Assembly (NCBI RefSeq): GCF_020509005.1
Contig: NC_063017.1
Location: 4,030,001 to 4,094,000, forward strand
Direction: 5' to 3'
DNA from: Fulvia fulva
Lineage: Eukaryota > Ascomycota > Dothideomycetes > Mycosphaerellales > Mycosphaerellaceae
Length of the DNA: 64,000 nt
Position 1 is the first letter of the stretch. Every line of letters begins with the position of its first letter. The notes beneath the pieces were generated by a model. The model made no database searches. It had not been told where the DNA came from and worked only from the letters and a program-made list of their open reading frames with translations. Positions 32,561 through 42,665 of this stretch are shown in pieces. Position numbers and translations under genes: made by a program.

Positions 32561-33871
32561 ATGTCGGCTCCTCCCCAAGCAGGCGACGCCGAGAAGAACA
32601 TCGAGATATGGAAAGTCAAGAAGCTCATCAAGCGCCTCGAACAGGCGCGAGGAAACGGTACCTCCATGATCAGCTTGATCATTCCGCCCAAGGATCAGGT
32701 CTCGCGTGCGGCCAAGATGTTGGCAGAAGAGTTTGGAACTGCTAGTAACATCAAATCTCGTGTCAACCGTCTTTCGGTCCTGTCCGCCATCACCTCGACC
32801 CAGCAGCGTCTGAAGCTGTACTCGAAAGTTCCACCGAATGGCCTGGTCGTATACTGTGGTGAAATCATCACCAGCGAAGGGAAAGAGCGGAAGATCAACA
32901 TCGACTTCGAACCATTCAAGCCCATCAACACATCCTTATACCTTTGTGACAACAAGTTCCACACGGAAGCATTGAGCGAGCTGCTGGAGTCGGACCAGAA
33001 ATTCGGCTTCATCATCATGGATGGTAATGGAGCACTCTTCGGCACCCTCTCCGGAAACACAAGAGATGTCGTTGCCAAGTTCAGCGTTGATCTACCAAAG
33101 AAGCACGGTCGTGGTGGTCAGTCTGCGCTGCGTTTCGCACGTCTGAGAGAAGAGAAGCGCCACAACTACGTTCGAAAGGTCGCAGAAATGGCGGTTCAGA
33201 ACTTCATCACAGCCGACAAGGTCAATGTGGCCGGAATCATCCTTGCTGGAAGTGCAGACTTCAAGAACGACTTGAACCAGTCCGACCTGTTCGACCAACG
33301 TCTTCAGACCAAGGTCATCAAGGTCGTAGATGTTAGTTATGGAGGCGAGAACGGGTTCAACCAGGCCATCGAACTTTCTGCCGAGACGCTCTCGAACGTC
33401 AAGTTTATCCAGGAAAAGAAGCTTATCAACACCTACTTCGACCACATCAGCCAGGACAGTGGGAAGGTCTGCTATGGTATCGGTGATACCTTAAAGGCTC
33501 TCGAGGCCGGTGCTGCCGAGACGTTGATTGTCTTCGAGAACTTGGAGATGACCCGCTGGCAGCTCAAGAGCGGCGAGGGCGGCGAGATCATCCTCCACAC
33601 GACGAAGCAGCAAGAGCAGGACCGTACTCTGTTCATGGACAAGGAGACTGGCCAGGAGATGGAAGTCATCGACTCCATGCCATTCCTTGAGTGGCTAGCT
33701 GAGAAGTACCGTGACTTCGGTGCTCAGCTGGAGTTTGTCTCCGACCGTTCTTCAGAGGGCAACCAATTCGTTCGTGGATTCGGTGGTATCGGCGCTATTC
33801 TACGCTACGCTCTCAACTTTGAGCAACTTATTGACGAGGAGGACGGTGATGATGAGTTCTACGACGATTGA
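32561..33871 (+). CDS. SUP45: eukaryotic translation termination factor eRF1
   Basis: Recognises all three stop codons in the ribosomal A site and triggers peptide release, with eRF3. 436 aa, no intron in the main frame. Seen: the decoding NIKS motif at 63-66, YxCxxxF at 127-133 (YLCDNKF), the catalytic GGQ at 185-187 in [13 protein letters not shown], and the C-terminal eRF3-binding domain ending in an acidic [10 protein letters not shown] tail. The stop is TGA at 33869-33871 followed by C, a context known to be leaky in many eukaryotes. The same frame stays open for 84 more codons and then through an intron (see the next entry). The gene itself is complete and of family length. Confidence 0.98.
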   Translation: MSAPPQAGDAEKNIEIWKVKKLIKRLEQARGNGTSMISLIIPPKDQVSRAAKMLAEEFGTASNIKSRVNRLSVLSAITSTQQRLKLYSKVPPNGLVVYCGEIITSEGKERKINIDFEPFKPINTSLYLCDNKFHTEALSELLESDQKFGFIIMDGNGALFGTLSGNTRDVVAKFSVDLPKKHGRGGQSALRFARLREEKRHNYVRKVAEMAVQNFITADKVNVAGIILAGSADFKNDLNQSDLFDQRLQTKVIKVVDVSYGGENGFNQAIELSAETLSNVKFIQEKKLINTYFDHISQDSGKVCYGIGDTLKALEAGAAETLIVFENLEMTRWQLKSGEGGEIILHTTKQQEQDRTLFMDKETGQEMEVIDSMPFLEWLAEKYRDFGAQLEFVSDRSSEGNQFVRGFGGIGAILRYALNFEQLIDEEDGDDEFYDD

Positions 33872-34215
33872 CCAGTGGACAACCTCGTAGACGAGGCGCC
33901 AAAAGACAAATCACCAGCACTAATTGAAAGTGCCAAGGCGCCCGTCGTGCAGCACATCGAGGAGGCTGCAACTGCTACTGTCCCAGCAGAGATTGAGACA
34001 GACAAGGATCTGGAAGTGGCGAAGAAGTTGAACAGTCACAGCAAAGCCAAGCTGTTCGCCAAGAAGCTACTCGACAGACAGGATCCAGCGACGAAGATGA
34101 TGAGAATCAGCCACCGACCGAAGGTAAATCAGGTGTTTTCCGCGTGGTTGTGGGCGTTTGCTGACTTTCGACGACACAGGTCTCTTCGCCACTGAGAGCC
34201 GGCATCACAACCTAG
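33872..34215 (+). other. in-frame readthrough extension of eRF1 with a 3'UTR intron
   Basis: Directly after the eRF1 TGA the same frame has 84 sense codons (33872-34123). A canonical intron follows at 34124-34179 (56 bp, donor GTAAAT after AAG, branch GCTGAC, acceptor ACACAG). Then come 11 codons and TAG at 34213-34215. By hand count 62 of the 84 codons begin with a purine, a strong coding signature. The peptide is rich in Ala, Glu and Lys (for example EVAKKLNSHSKAKLFAKKLL). The intron lies about 250 nt beyond the stop. If ribosomes terminate at the TGA the transcript would carry a spliced 3'UTR intron, a trigger for exon-junction-dependent decay. Readthrough would clear the junction. Confidence 0.65.
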
Positions 34216-34910
34216 GAGATGGACGGCGCCCGGTCGCGGGTATACTCAGGCACTCTGGCACAATATCAAGACACGCGGGAGCACGCCTTCACCTTCAACA
34301 CCCATGATTAGACGCGAGCGGAAGTGGAGGACGGGTGAGATCTTCTCACGACATGCTGCTTTCTTACCTGAAAGCACAATCTACGCACATGCTATGGTCG
34401 GATCGGCAAGAATGCTTTACTTTGGAATTGCGTATGGCTTAACTAGATACTGTCTCTACCTCTCAAGTAGCGTTGCAGTCCAAGGTATATATCATGGCAA
34501 TTGTCTCGTGACCTCGTCTCCGCTGGTCGTCTTTGAGGCGGCAGGAGCAACTCTCTTCACGTTCTTCCTGCAGGGATTCATCATCTTGCTGTTTCGATAT
34601 ATTCAACCCACTGCCTTGTTTGAGGTCAAATCAACGCGGCCGCGGCCGCGATCGACTCGCTCTCGCCATATGTGGACGCCATTATGTCATCTATCCTCGC
34701 GGTTCTGAGTTGGAACCTCGAAAGCCAATGCTTCGTGTCTACCAGCGAGACGTGTTTTGATCCTGGTGAGCACGCGACAACGCCCAACCCAATACCAACA
34801 TGCCGGGACATAGCTAGCTGTTCTGCACTCCTGAAGCTTGACTCCTTCATGGCATCAACGTGATAATAAGACTATTTACACGCGCAAAGAAGTGCGCTTT
34901 GCTCTCAGCC
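34216..34910. other. intergenic, promoter of prephenate dehydratase
   Basis: About 700 bp. An open frame at 34304-34708 has no coding bias and is rejected. A GC-rich stretch of repeated GCGGCC near 34638-34650 stands out. Confidence 0.45.
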
Positions 34911-36177
34911 ATGGGTGGAAAACCAGCGGTTGCCTTCCTTGGCCCAAAGGCTTCGTACACTCATCAAGTAAGTCGTTTGTTCAGCTGCAGACTTTCTATA
35001 GACACTTGTATGCTTCACAAAGAGCTGCTAGCTCACAGTGCAGTTGCGAGGGAAGTGTCACGGCAGGTCAGTCACGAATGCAGAGACTTTCCACTCCCCA
35101 TTGCAGCACACACTGTCACCTCACAACATCGTTACAAAGACAACACATCACTAACACACCCTCCAGGCCACCGTAAGCCAATTCTCCGAATCCAAATACA
35201 ACCTCCAACCCCAAATCTCCATTGAAGACGTCTTCTCCGCCGTCCAAACAGGCACCGCCTCCCACGGCGTCGTCCCCTTCGAAAACTCCTCCAACGGCTC
35301 CGTCGTCTTCACCCTCGACCTCTTCGCCGACCTCAACGGCCGCTACCCGGACATTCTCGTCGAAGGCGAAATCTATATCCCCGTACGCCACTGCTTACTC
35401 GGCCACTTCCCCCGCAAAACCCGCACAGCATCAGAATCCAGCCAAGAACGACGAAGGACCGACCTTCCATGGCGGAAACTCCAGACTCAGGACTCGCCAA
35501 ATGCGTCTGGGAACGTTACGCCAACGCAGGCGGTACCACAGCCTGGGATGCCGAGGGTGAAGCCGGGGTGTGATTTGAAGCATGTGAGGAAATTGTATTC
35601 GCATCCGCAGGCTTGGGGGCAGTGTAAGCTGTTTCTATCGACGTATTTGAAAGGGGTGGAGAGGCAGGATGTGTCGTCGACGAGTAAAGCTGCAGAGTTC
35701 GTGGCTCAAGACAGCACCGGAACGTCCGCGGCTATCTCCTCGAAGATCGCGGCGGAGATGAATGGGCTGGACGTGCTGGCTGAAGGAATCGAAGACAACG
35801 AGGGCAACTCCACGCGCTTCTTCATACTACGACGGACAAGCTCTACACCACCGACACCTACAGCAAGTCTCGACGAAAAGACGGAGATGGAGCAGTACAA
35901 ATCCCTCATCTCTTTCACAATCTCGCACGAGGCGCCGGGTGCGCTGGCGGATTCATTGGCGGTGTTCAAGAGGCATGATTTGAACTTGACGAGTATTAAT
36001 ACACGGCCTAGTGGGGAGCTGCCTTGGCATTATATTTTCTTCGTGGAGTTGAAGGGGAAGAAGAGGGATGGTGGGGAGGATGGGGCTGTGAATAGGGCGT
36101 TGGGGGATTTGGGGAGGGTGGCGACGAATTGGAGGTGGTTGGGGAGTTGGGAGAATCAGTTGAGGGTGAAGGGGTGA
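34911..36177 (+). CDS. PHA2: prephenate dehydratase
   Basis: Converts prephenate to phenylpyruvate, the committed step to phenylalanine. Exon 1 (34911-34967) encodes MGGKPAVAFLGPKASYTHQ. A 199-bp intron (34968-35166, GTAAGT..CTCCAG) leads to exon 2 at 35167, which begins ATVSQF and is open to 36177. 355 aa in all. Seen: GVVPFENSSNGSVV, LYSHPQAWGQC, the catalytic threonine in GNSTRFFIL, and a C-terminal ACT domain (ISFTISHEAPGALADSL.. SINTRPSGELPWHYIFFVEL) for phenylalanine feedback. Exon 2 has no early ATG, so the short first exon is needed. The intron is longer than its neighbours, and an unnoticed micro-exon is not excluded. Confidence 0.9.
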
Positions 36178-36689
36178 GGGCAGGTGGTGATGGGATGCCG
36201 TTGTTGTATGTCCTAAGTCGATCTGGCGTACCTAGGGCTCCAGACAAAGCATGTGGCCGCGGTGCTTCGAAGTGCGATAGCGATTACAGCCTCCACGAAA
36301 CGCTCTGGCTGCCATTGGCCTAAGCAGAATTTAAGAGATGCGCGTCGTGTAACGCCTACGCTCCTACGTTCCTAGCAGACGCTACGCCCCGGTATTGCTA
36401 CCATCTTGATCAAAAGATACTCGGATTCTCGTACGGGCGGCCACCTCTTCCTCCTTGTACTGCCTCAGAAACAGAAAGTCGAAGCAGTTTCTTGACGTAC
36501 TATTGGCTATTGTCTCGATGCGTGCAAAACCCTTGAACAGCTTGCTCCTACCCCGCCAACCCACCAAAGATAGATTTGGTGTTTCAATGCTCCTGCCAAA
36601 CAAACAGTCACGCTCTTACTCATACCACTTGATTGAATACTCCACGACCTCACCACCATCACAATTCTTCCTGACCGAACACCGCGACC
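36178..36689. other. intergenic, promoter of seryl-tRNA synthetase
   Basis: About 510 bp with CCACGACC/CACCACC-rich sequence just upstream of the start at 36690. No other feature seen. Confidence 0.45.
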
Positions 36690-38224
36690 ATGTTGGACGT
36701 CAACGACTTCATCAAGGAGCGCGGCGGTAACCCAGAAAAGATCAGAGAATCGCAACGCAGACGCCATGCACCGGTAGAGGTTGTAGACGAGGTGATAGAA
36801 ATGTTCGAAGATCACAGAAAGACACAGTATGCTGCAGGCACAGAGATGGGCGCGAAGCTCAACAAGGTGCAAAAAGACATGGGCTTGAACAAGAAGAACA
36901 AGGGCGATCCAGCAGAGTTCGAGAAGCTGAAGCAGGAGAAGGATGACTTGACCAAGGAGAAGAAGAGACTGGAGGAGGTCGCTGAGGAGAAGTACGCAGC
37001 ACTTCTGAAGAAGGTGAAGAGCATAGGCAACTACGTGCACGACACAGTACCACTCTCAGACAACGAGGACAACAACCGGCTCGAACGAGACTGGGCACCC
37101 GAAGGCACAACCCCAGAGAAGAAGGACTGCTTGTCCCACCACGAAGTCCTCACACGACTAGACGGCTACGACGCAGAGCGCGGTGTGAAGATTGTCGGAC
37201 ACAGAGGTTACTTCCTCACCGACTACGGCTGGTTCCTCAACCAAGCTCTCATCAACTATGGCATGCAATTCCTCTTCAAGAGAGGCTATCGACCCAACCA
37301 ACCACCCTTCTTCATGCTCCGTGAAGCCATGGCGAAGACCGCACAGCTCGAGCAGTTCCACGAGGAGCTATACAAGGTGACGGAGAAGGACAATGACCCG
37401 GCCAGCGACAAGTACCTCATCGCTACCTCGGAACAGCCTATCTCAGCTATGCACGAGGGCGAGTGGATGAACGACAAGGACCTCCCGATCAAGTATGGTG
37501 GTTACTCGACCAACTTCCGGAAGGAGGCAGGTTCGCATGGAAAGGACGCGTGGGGTCTATTCCGGATTCACCAGTTTGAGAAGATTGAGCAGTTCATCTT
37601 TTGCAAGCCGGATGATAGCTGGATGCACTTTGACGCAATGATGAACACTTCAGAGGAGTTCTACAAGTCGTTGAAGCTCCCGTACCGAGTGGTGGCGATC
37701 GTCTCTGGTGCGCTGAATAACGCTGCGGCGAAGAAGTACGATCTGGAGGCGTGGTTTCCATTCCAGGGCGAGTACAAGGAGCTGGTGTCATGCTCGAACT
37801 GCACTGACTACCAGACTCGTGAGCTTGAAGTTCGGTTAGTCGCTCTATTCTCCTCTGCCCTTCGTGATCAAACACTAACCATTCTTCTCCCAGCTTCGGC
37901 CAAAAGAAGCAGACCGACGCCTCATTCCAAAAGACCTACGTCCACGCCCTCAACTCGACTCTCTGCGCGACCGAACGTGCCCTCTGCTGCGTGCTCGAGA
38001 ACTACCAGACAGAAGAGGGTCTCGTTGTCCCAGAGGTCCTGCGGGATTTCATGCCTAACAAGGAGGAGTTCCTGCCATTCGTGAAGGAGCTGCCGAAGGA
38101 CTCGACTAGCTTGAAGGCGAAGGATAAGGCGGAGCAGAACAGGGGTGGTGGCAAGCCGAAGTTACCGCAGGAGGGTCAGGTCGTTGAGAGACCGAAGGCC
38201 GTGGCGGAGGAGAAGAGATCGTAG
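36690..38224 (+). CDS. SES1: cytosolic seryl-tRNA synthetase
   Basis: Charges tRNA-Ser with serine. Two exons, 36690-37834 and 37894-38224, around a 59-bp intron (GTTAGT..TCCCAG), in phase, 491 aa. Residues 1-125 include the N-terminal long coiled-coil tRNA-binding arm (EKLKQEKDDLTKEKKRLEEVAEEKY). The class II core follows: TSEQPISAMHEGEWM, motif 2 FRKEAGSHGKDAWGLFRIHQF, and motif 3 GALNNAAAKKYDLEAWFP. Then comes CTDYQTRELEVRFGQKKQ spanning the intron. The C-terminus is a basic tail rich in Lys, as in eukaryotic cytosolic enzymes. Intact. Confidence 0.97.
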
Positions 38225-38919
38225 GGAATGGAGGGAGCGTGGTATCCCGAAAGGATGAGGAGTTGCTGAACCATTGAAGGAACGCATTTGGTGGCAAAAG
38301 GCGTGTGGCATATAGAGATACCCGACCTCAAAGGATACAGGTTGCTCATGCGCGCAGACGTCCCCGCTGTGAAATCGGCTTTCCAGATTCACGATACGTT
38401 GCTCCCCATCGAGTATCGTCTAGGAATATTTGCCCAAAGTTCTGAGACCCAGGCACACCGAAGGCCATGAACCAAAGAGTTGCCCGCCACGCGCTCGAAG
38501 AAAGACAGTGACATTCAGCGCTGCGAGGCAATCCCAGTGACTGCGACCCTGTCAACGCGCTCGAAGCAAGACACACTGCCAAGAGGCGATCTGCTCGCAC
38601 GTTCCGATGCAAAGCAAACACTCAAGATCACCACTTGCCACGATGATGGTGATGCTGATCGATTCTCCGATCGATCGATCATACCATATCATTAAGAGTC
38701 CATATTTACTATCGTGAAGGTATGCTATTGACCCCTTCACCATGCCTCTGCATCATCATGCAACAGTATAGCACCAGCGAAGCCTGCCACCAGGGCCATA
38801 TAATATCCCATGTTCTACCTACCTCTTTCCCATCATCCTACACACCACCTCTCTCACGACTACCACGAAGCCACATCTTGACACCAAGTTCCGAACACAA
38901 ATCACAGCCCCGTTCGATA
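38225..38919. other. gene-free stretch
   Basis: About 700 bp downstream of the synthetase. It contains a GATCGATCGATC microsatellite-like patch near 38658-38681. No gene supported. Confidence 0.45.
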
Positions 38920-39123
38920 ATGTCTACCCTTATCCAGCGGCCGATCGAGCCAAACTATCCCATTCCGGATACTGGCCCAAGTCAACCACCGCCAGTCTAC
39001 GATCCAACGCTTTCTAGCTTTGGTCCAGACCCTCTGGGCCCCTGGGGCCCGTTACCTGGCCCAACGCCGGGTCCGCAGCCAGATGGCCCGGATTTTGGGC
39101 CATTGCCTCCAGTCTACACTTAG
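38920..39123 (+). CDS. small proline-rich protein
   Basis: 67-aa frame starting ATGTCTACC at 38920. Nearly a third of the residues are proline, with many Gly and Asp and no Cys (PLGPWGPLPGPTPGPQPDG), ending GPLPPVYT. No signal peptide or membrane segment. A longer upstream frame exists but its first part looks non-coding. No family recognised. A second proline-rich gene at 59674 has a similar GPLPP ending. It could be a real small protein or chance composition. Confidence 0.35.
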   Translation: MSTLIQRPIEPNYPIPDTGPSQPPPVYDPTLSSFGPDPLGPWGPLPGPTPGPQPDGPDFGPLPPVYT

Positions 39124-39321
39124 GTGAAGATTGTCGGACTATCTCTCCCATTGCTGCTCGCTGTCTGGGGTGAGCACGACGCGTTTTATGATTTATTGAT
39201 CGTTTGATCGACATGATGGGGATGCTGTGTACGTAGTTTGTCCATAGCACAATCGCATCGGCATCATCTCCAAATCTGAAGCCACATCTTCCCCTTCCCT
39301 CACTACCTGCACCACACCCTC

Positions 39322-41058
39322 CTACCTACCTCCTTTACTCACCTTAAACACTCCCCCAATCCCACCCGCTCCCTTCTCCTTCCCGAACCTCCACGCAATG
39401 ACCGGCGCCAGCGCACATATCAAGGCAATGAATATCGTCGTCGCGCTGAAGCCAGGGACATACTGCGGTGCATCGCTGCTCGGCCATAGGAAAACTCCGT
39501 AGATACTCGACAGATTTCCGAGAGCATTTACCAAGGCAATCGACACAGCTCTCTTCTCGGCGGGCGTGTCGATGACGTTGGGGACCCACATGAGGATTAG
39601 GGGGGCGATGCCGTAGATTGGGCCGAAGGCGAAGATTGTGAAGATGTCTATGGAGAGGTTAGTGAAGTGGGCAGAGGGGAGGGGAGGAGAAGGGGGTGAT
39701 TGGACATACAGCGGATGGTGTGGTTCGTGGTTGCAGCGACGATGATGAACATGACCGTATCGAAAGCTGCGAAGATCATGATGAAGAGGGGTTTGTTCTG
39801 GTAGTGGTCCGAGATCCACGAGAAAGCCAGCGTGCAGCAGAGGGCGAAGGCGTAGGGTGGGATGGTATAGTCTGGCAGATATCAGTGTCACTCTCTGGTC
39901 CAGGAACCGTCTTTGGCAAGGACTTACACTGTCCCTCCCACCCAGTCCAGCCAAATGCACTAACCAGCGTCGGGATGAAGTACTGCATCGTTTGCGATCC
40001 AGTGATAAGAGCATATATCAACGTCAATGCCCACACTTTCCAGTCGCGTACTGTCATCTTCAGCGCCGCCCACTCTTTGATCTGTTCATCCGTGCCTTGC
40101 GTCGCTCCAATACCATCGTGAGCCATTCGCTGTGCTGCGAGTGTACGTTCGGCGGGTGTGAGCCAGCGGGTTGTAGAGGGATAGTCGGCCATGAAGAACC
40201 ATACCACCATACCCACTCCAGAGGATCCGACGCCTTCGATGATCTAGGCAGTGTGTCAGTAGGCTGGCACTAGGTCATGAGGTGGGAAGTCATACGAAAA
40301 GCCACCTCCATCCAGCGATTCCATGCACACCATCGAGATTCTGAGTAATCAACCCGGCTAGGAGACCCGAGATAGCCCCTGCACCAGCGACGGCGGTGTA
40401 GTACCAAGAGTATCTTCGAGCAAGTTCGTAGCGCTTGTACCAGCAGGAGAGATAGAACGCAATACCCGGCGCGAAACCTGCCTCGATGATTCCGAGGGCG
40501 AAGCGTACACCCGCTAGCTGACTCCAATTGTTCGTAGCGGCCATGACGGCTGCAAGGCCGCCCCAGAGTACGGCTAGGCCGGAGAGGTAGAGGGATGGAC
40601 GGACTCTGGTAAGTAGCTAGACGAGTGTCAGCTGGGAAACTTGACAGGCAGGAGATTGCAGATGACTGACCATATTCGACGGGATCTCGAAGATAACATA
40701 ACTAACGAAGAACACCAACAGAATAACTGAGTATTGATTCGACGTCAAGTGAAAATCAGCTTCGAGGCCACCGGTCTTGGCGTTGCTATATAAGTTGTCA
40801 GTCCTAATCATCGCCCTCACTATGGTCGTAGAGGCCCTACCCTATGTTCGCGCGATCGAGGTAGCCAAGGAGGTAGAGGATCCAGCAGCAAGGGATGATC
40901 CTCATATCCAGCTTCCTCAGCAACTTCTTCTCAGCCTCTGAGCCAGGGACGTAAGGCTCTGCATTGTCGAGGTCGCTGCTTGGTGCCATCTCAATCCATT
41001 GCTCATCTTGCTTTGTCTTCTCGAGCTTGCCGGCGGAGACGCTGGAATGGCGAGACAT
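39322..41058 (-). CDS. MFS anion:cation symporter (Dal5/Tna1-type permease)
   Basis: 485 aa plasma-membrane transporter of the ACS family, whose members import allantoate, nicotinate, pantothenate or similar organic anions with protons. Six exons; introns at 39648-39709, 39872-39927, 40244-40295, 40617-40670 and 40786-40840. Lengths and phases all agree. Seen: the acidic N-terminus then RKLDMRIIPCCWILYLLGYLDRANIGNAKTGGLEADFHLTSNQY-type start of helix 1, IPSNM, RFALGIIEAGFAPGIAFYLSCWY, a central MADYPSTTRWLTPAERTLAAQRM loop, and a second set of six helices ending GPIYGIAPLILMW. Substrate not predictable. A run of ten G lies 22 nt upstream of the ATG. Intact. Confidence 0.92.
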
Positions 41059-42050
41059 GGTGTCTGTGTGGCCACGGTCGGGGGGGGGGAGCTCTTCTCC
41101 ACGATATGAGATTGTCTAGCAGTCGCAAAGAAGGCCGTTCTTGCCCGTCGATAGTGAAGAGGAGAAGGTGCTATTGAGTAGTCCGAGATATCAAGGTGAG
41201 CATAGAAGTAAGTAACCTCGTCACGGCGTCAATGCAACAAGCTCATCGGATATGCACAAGCAGATCACGGCGCGCGCGCAAGGAGCATGGCGTCCACGTT
41301 TGGCGATGAGGTTTGGAGCGATCCAGGATCTTGTCTGTTAGTCAGGTGGAGGAAGACAGGCTGCCATGCGCTCTTCCTTGTACTGCTCGTAACGAGGTTG
41401 CCAAGGCAGATGGACAGCATAGAATCATAGCAGAAGGTTACACTAGGAGTACAAGGTGGTATGCATCCCGAAGCGGGGAAAGATGGAGTAGTGCAGCCCG
41501 AAGGATGCGGAGTTTGACGGTGTCGGCAATGCCACCGGCGGCACACACATGGGCTCGCATCGAGCGGGAGGATCCTACGCGAACGACTGGTGATGTTGTG
41601 TGCGTCGCCGGGTACTTCATGCGATCAAAAGGCACTGAATACTCGTCAGCTTTGTCTGTCGGAACGCTGTAGCATTTCCGCATTTGCATGATTTGGCTCC
41701 GATCAGTCTATGCTGCGCCTCGTAACCTGCTACTGTACTATCGTGCAGTCTCCCCGTAATGCCTCGTAGCGACGCCGGCTTGTGCTACTGCTAAGCCTTT
41801 GTGGACGTTGGCTTTGGTGGGCTCTGCAGCAGGCAACTATGGCGAGTGCATCGAATTGCCTCCATCCGCAGCCTGCTCGCTTACCATAACCGAGGCTCGT
41901 TGCGGAGAGTGGCTATCCTAGCCACAGTTTCCATAGCCGTCCAGGAGTATGCGCGGCATAGTCGATGCTTGAGGTATCTAGCACTGGGTTGGCTTCCTCT
42001 TCCTCTTTTGTCATGAAACACAACTGCCTTCGCCGTCTCTCAACACCACC
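41059..42050. other. intergenic, promoter of the MFS gene
   Basis: About 990 bp. It begins with the MFS leader, including G10 at 41080-41089. The short frames have no bias. No transposon or RNA gene recognised. Confidence 0.45.
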
Positions 42051-42665
42051 TCAAGCCTTGTTCAACGCCGTCTCGAGGTCCCTCGCCAGCGTCTCCAATT
42101 CCCCAACAGCTTGCTTCTCCGGCCCAGCTCGTTCAAACTCCAACCCAACCTTAACCCACTCACTCGCCTCCTCCAACCTCCCCATCTCCCTCAAACACTG
42201 TCCTCTTCTCCACCAACACTTGACATTGCCCACCTTCTTCATCTCCGTCGCAATCTCCGCATCCGTCGCAGCTTCCGCCCACCTCTGCTGCGCCATAAGC
42301 GCTTGGCTGCGGTTGCCGTACAATGTGCTCAGCTCCTCTCTGACCAAACCACTCGCTTCCCACCCAGGTCGATCCACTGCCATGCGGATCGCGAGGTCGT
42401 ACATCTTGACAGCTTCGGCGTATTGTCCCTTCTTGTATGACCCGTTGCCGGATTCTTTGAGCTTGGTGATCTGGACGCTGCGCTTTGGGTTGACTGGAGC
42501 GGGTGGAGGCGGGATCTGGTTCGGTACATCCAGGGCGACAAACGCGCGGTTCATCTTGTTGAGCTCTTCTATTTCGTTGAGGAGTGTGCTGTCGGAGGTG
42601 GATATGGCTTTGGTTTCAGGATCGATCGTGAGAGGAAGCTCCCTAAAGACTTCGGTGGAGTCCAT
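42051..42665 (-). CDS. SEC72: ER translocon subunit Sec72-like TPR protein
   Basis: 204 aa, no intron, close to yeast Sec72 (193 aa). Sec72 with Sec62/63/71 forms the post-translational translocon and binds cytosolic Hsp70 through TPRs. Seen: an N-terminal non-TPR part, the linker PNQIPPPPAPVNPKRSVQITKLKESGNGSYKKGQYAEAVKMYDLAI opening the first TPR, then LYGNRSQALMAQQRWAEAATDAEIA and CWWRRGQCLREMGRLEEASEWVKVGL. The layout matches Sec72 rather than generic co-chaperones. Intact. Confidence 0.85.
   Translation of the reverse strand: MDSTEVFRELPLTIDPETKAISTSDSTLLNEIEELNKMNRAFVALDVPNQIPPPPAPVNPKRSVQITKLKESGNGSYKKGQYAEAVKMYDLAIRMAVDRPGWEASGLVREELSTLYGNRSQALMAQQRWAEAATDAEIATEMKKVGNVKCWWRRGQCLREMGRLEEASEWVKVGLEFERAGPEKQAVGELETLARDLETALNKA

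Noticed and set aside
34304..34708. 134-codon open frame after eRF1
   Set aside because: No motif, no codon bias, and it reads through a GC-rich simple stretch. It probably arises by chance.
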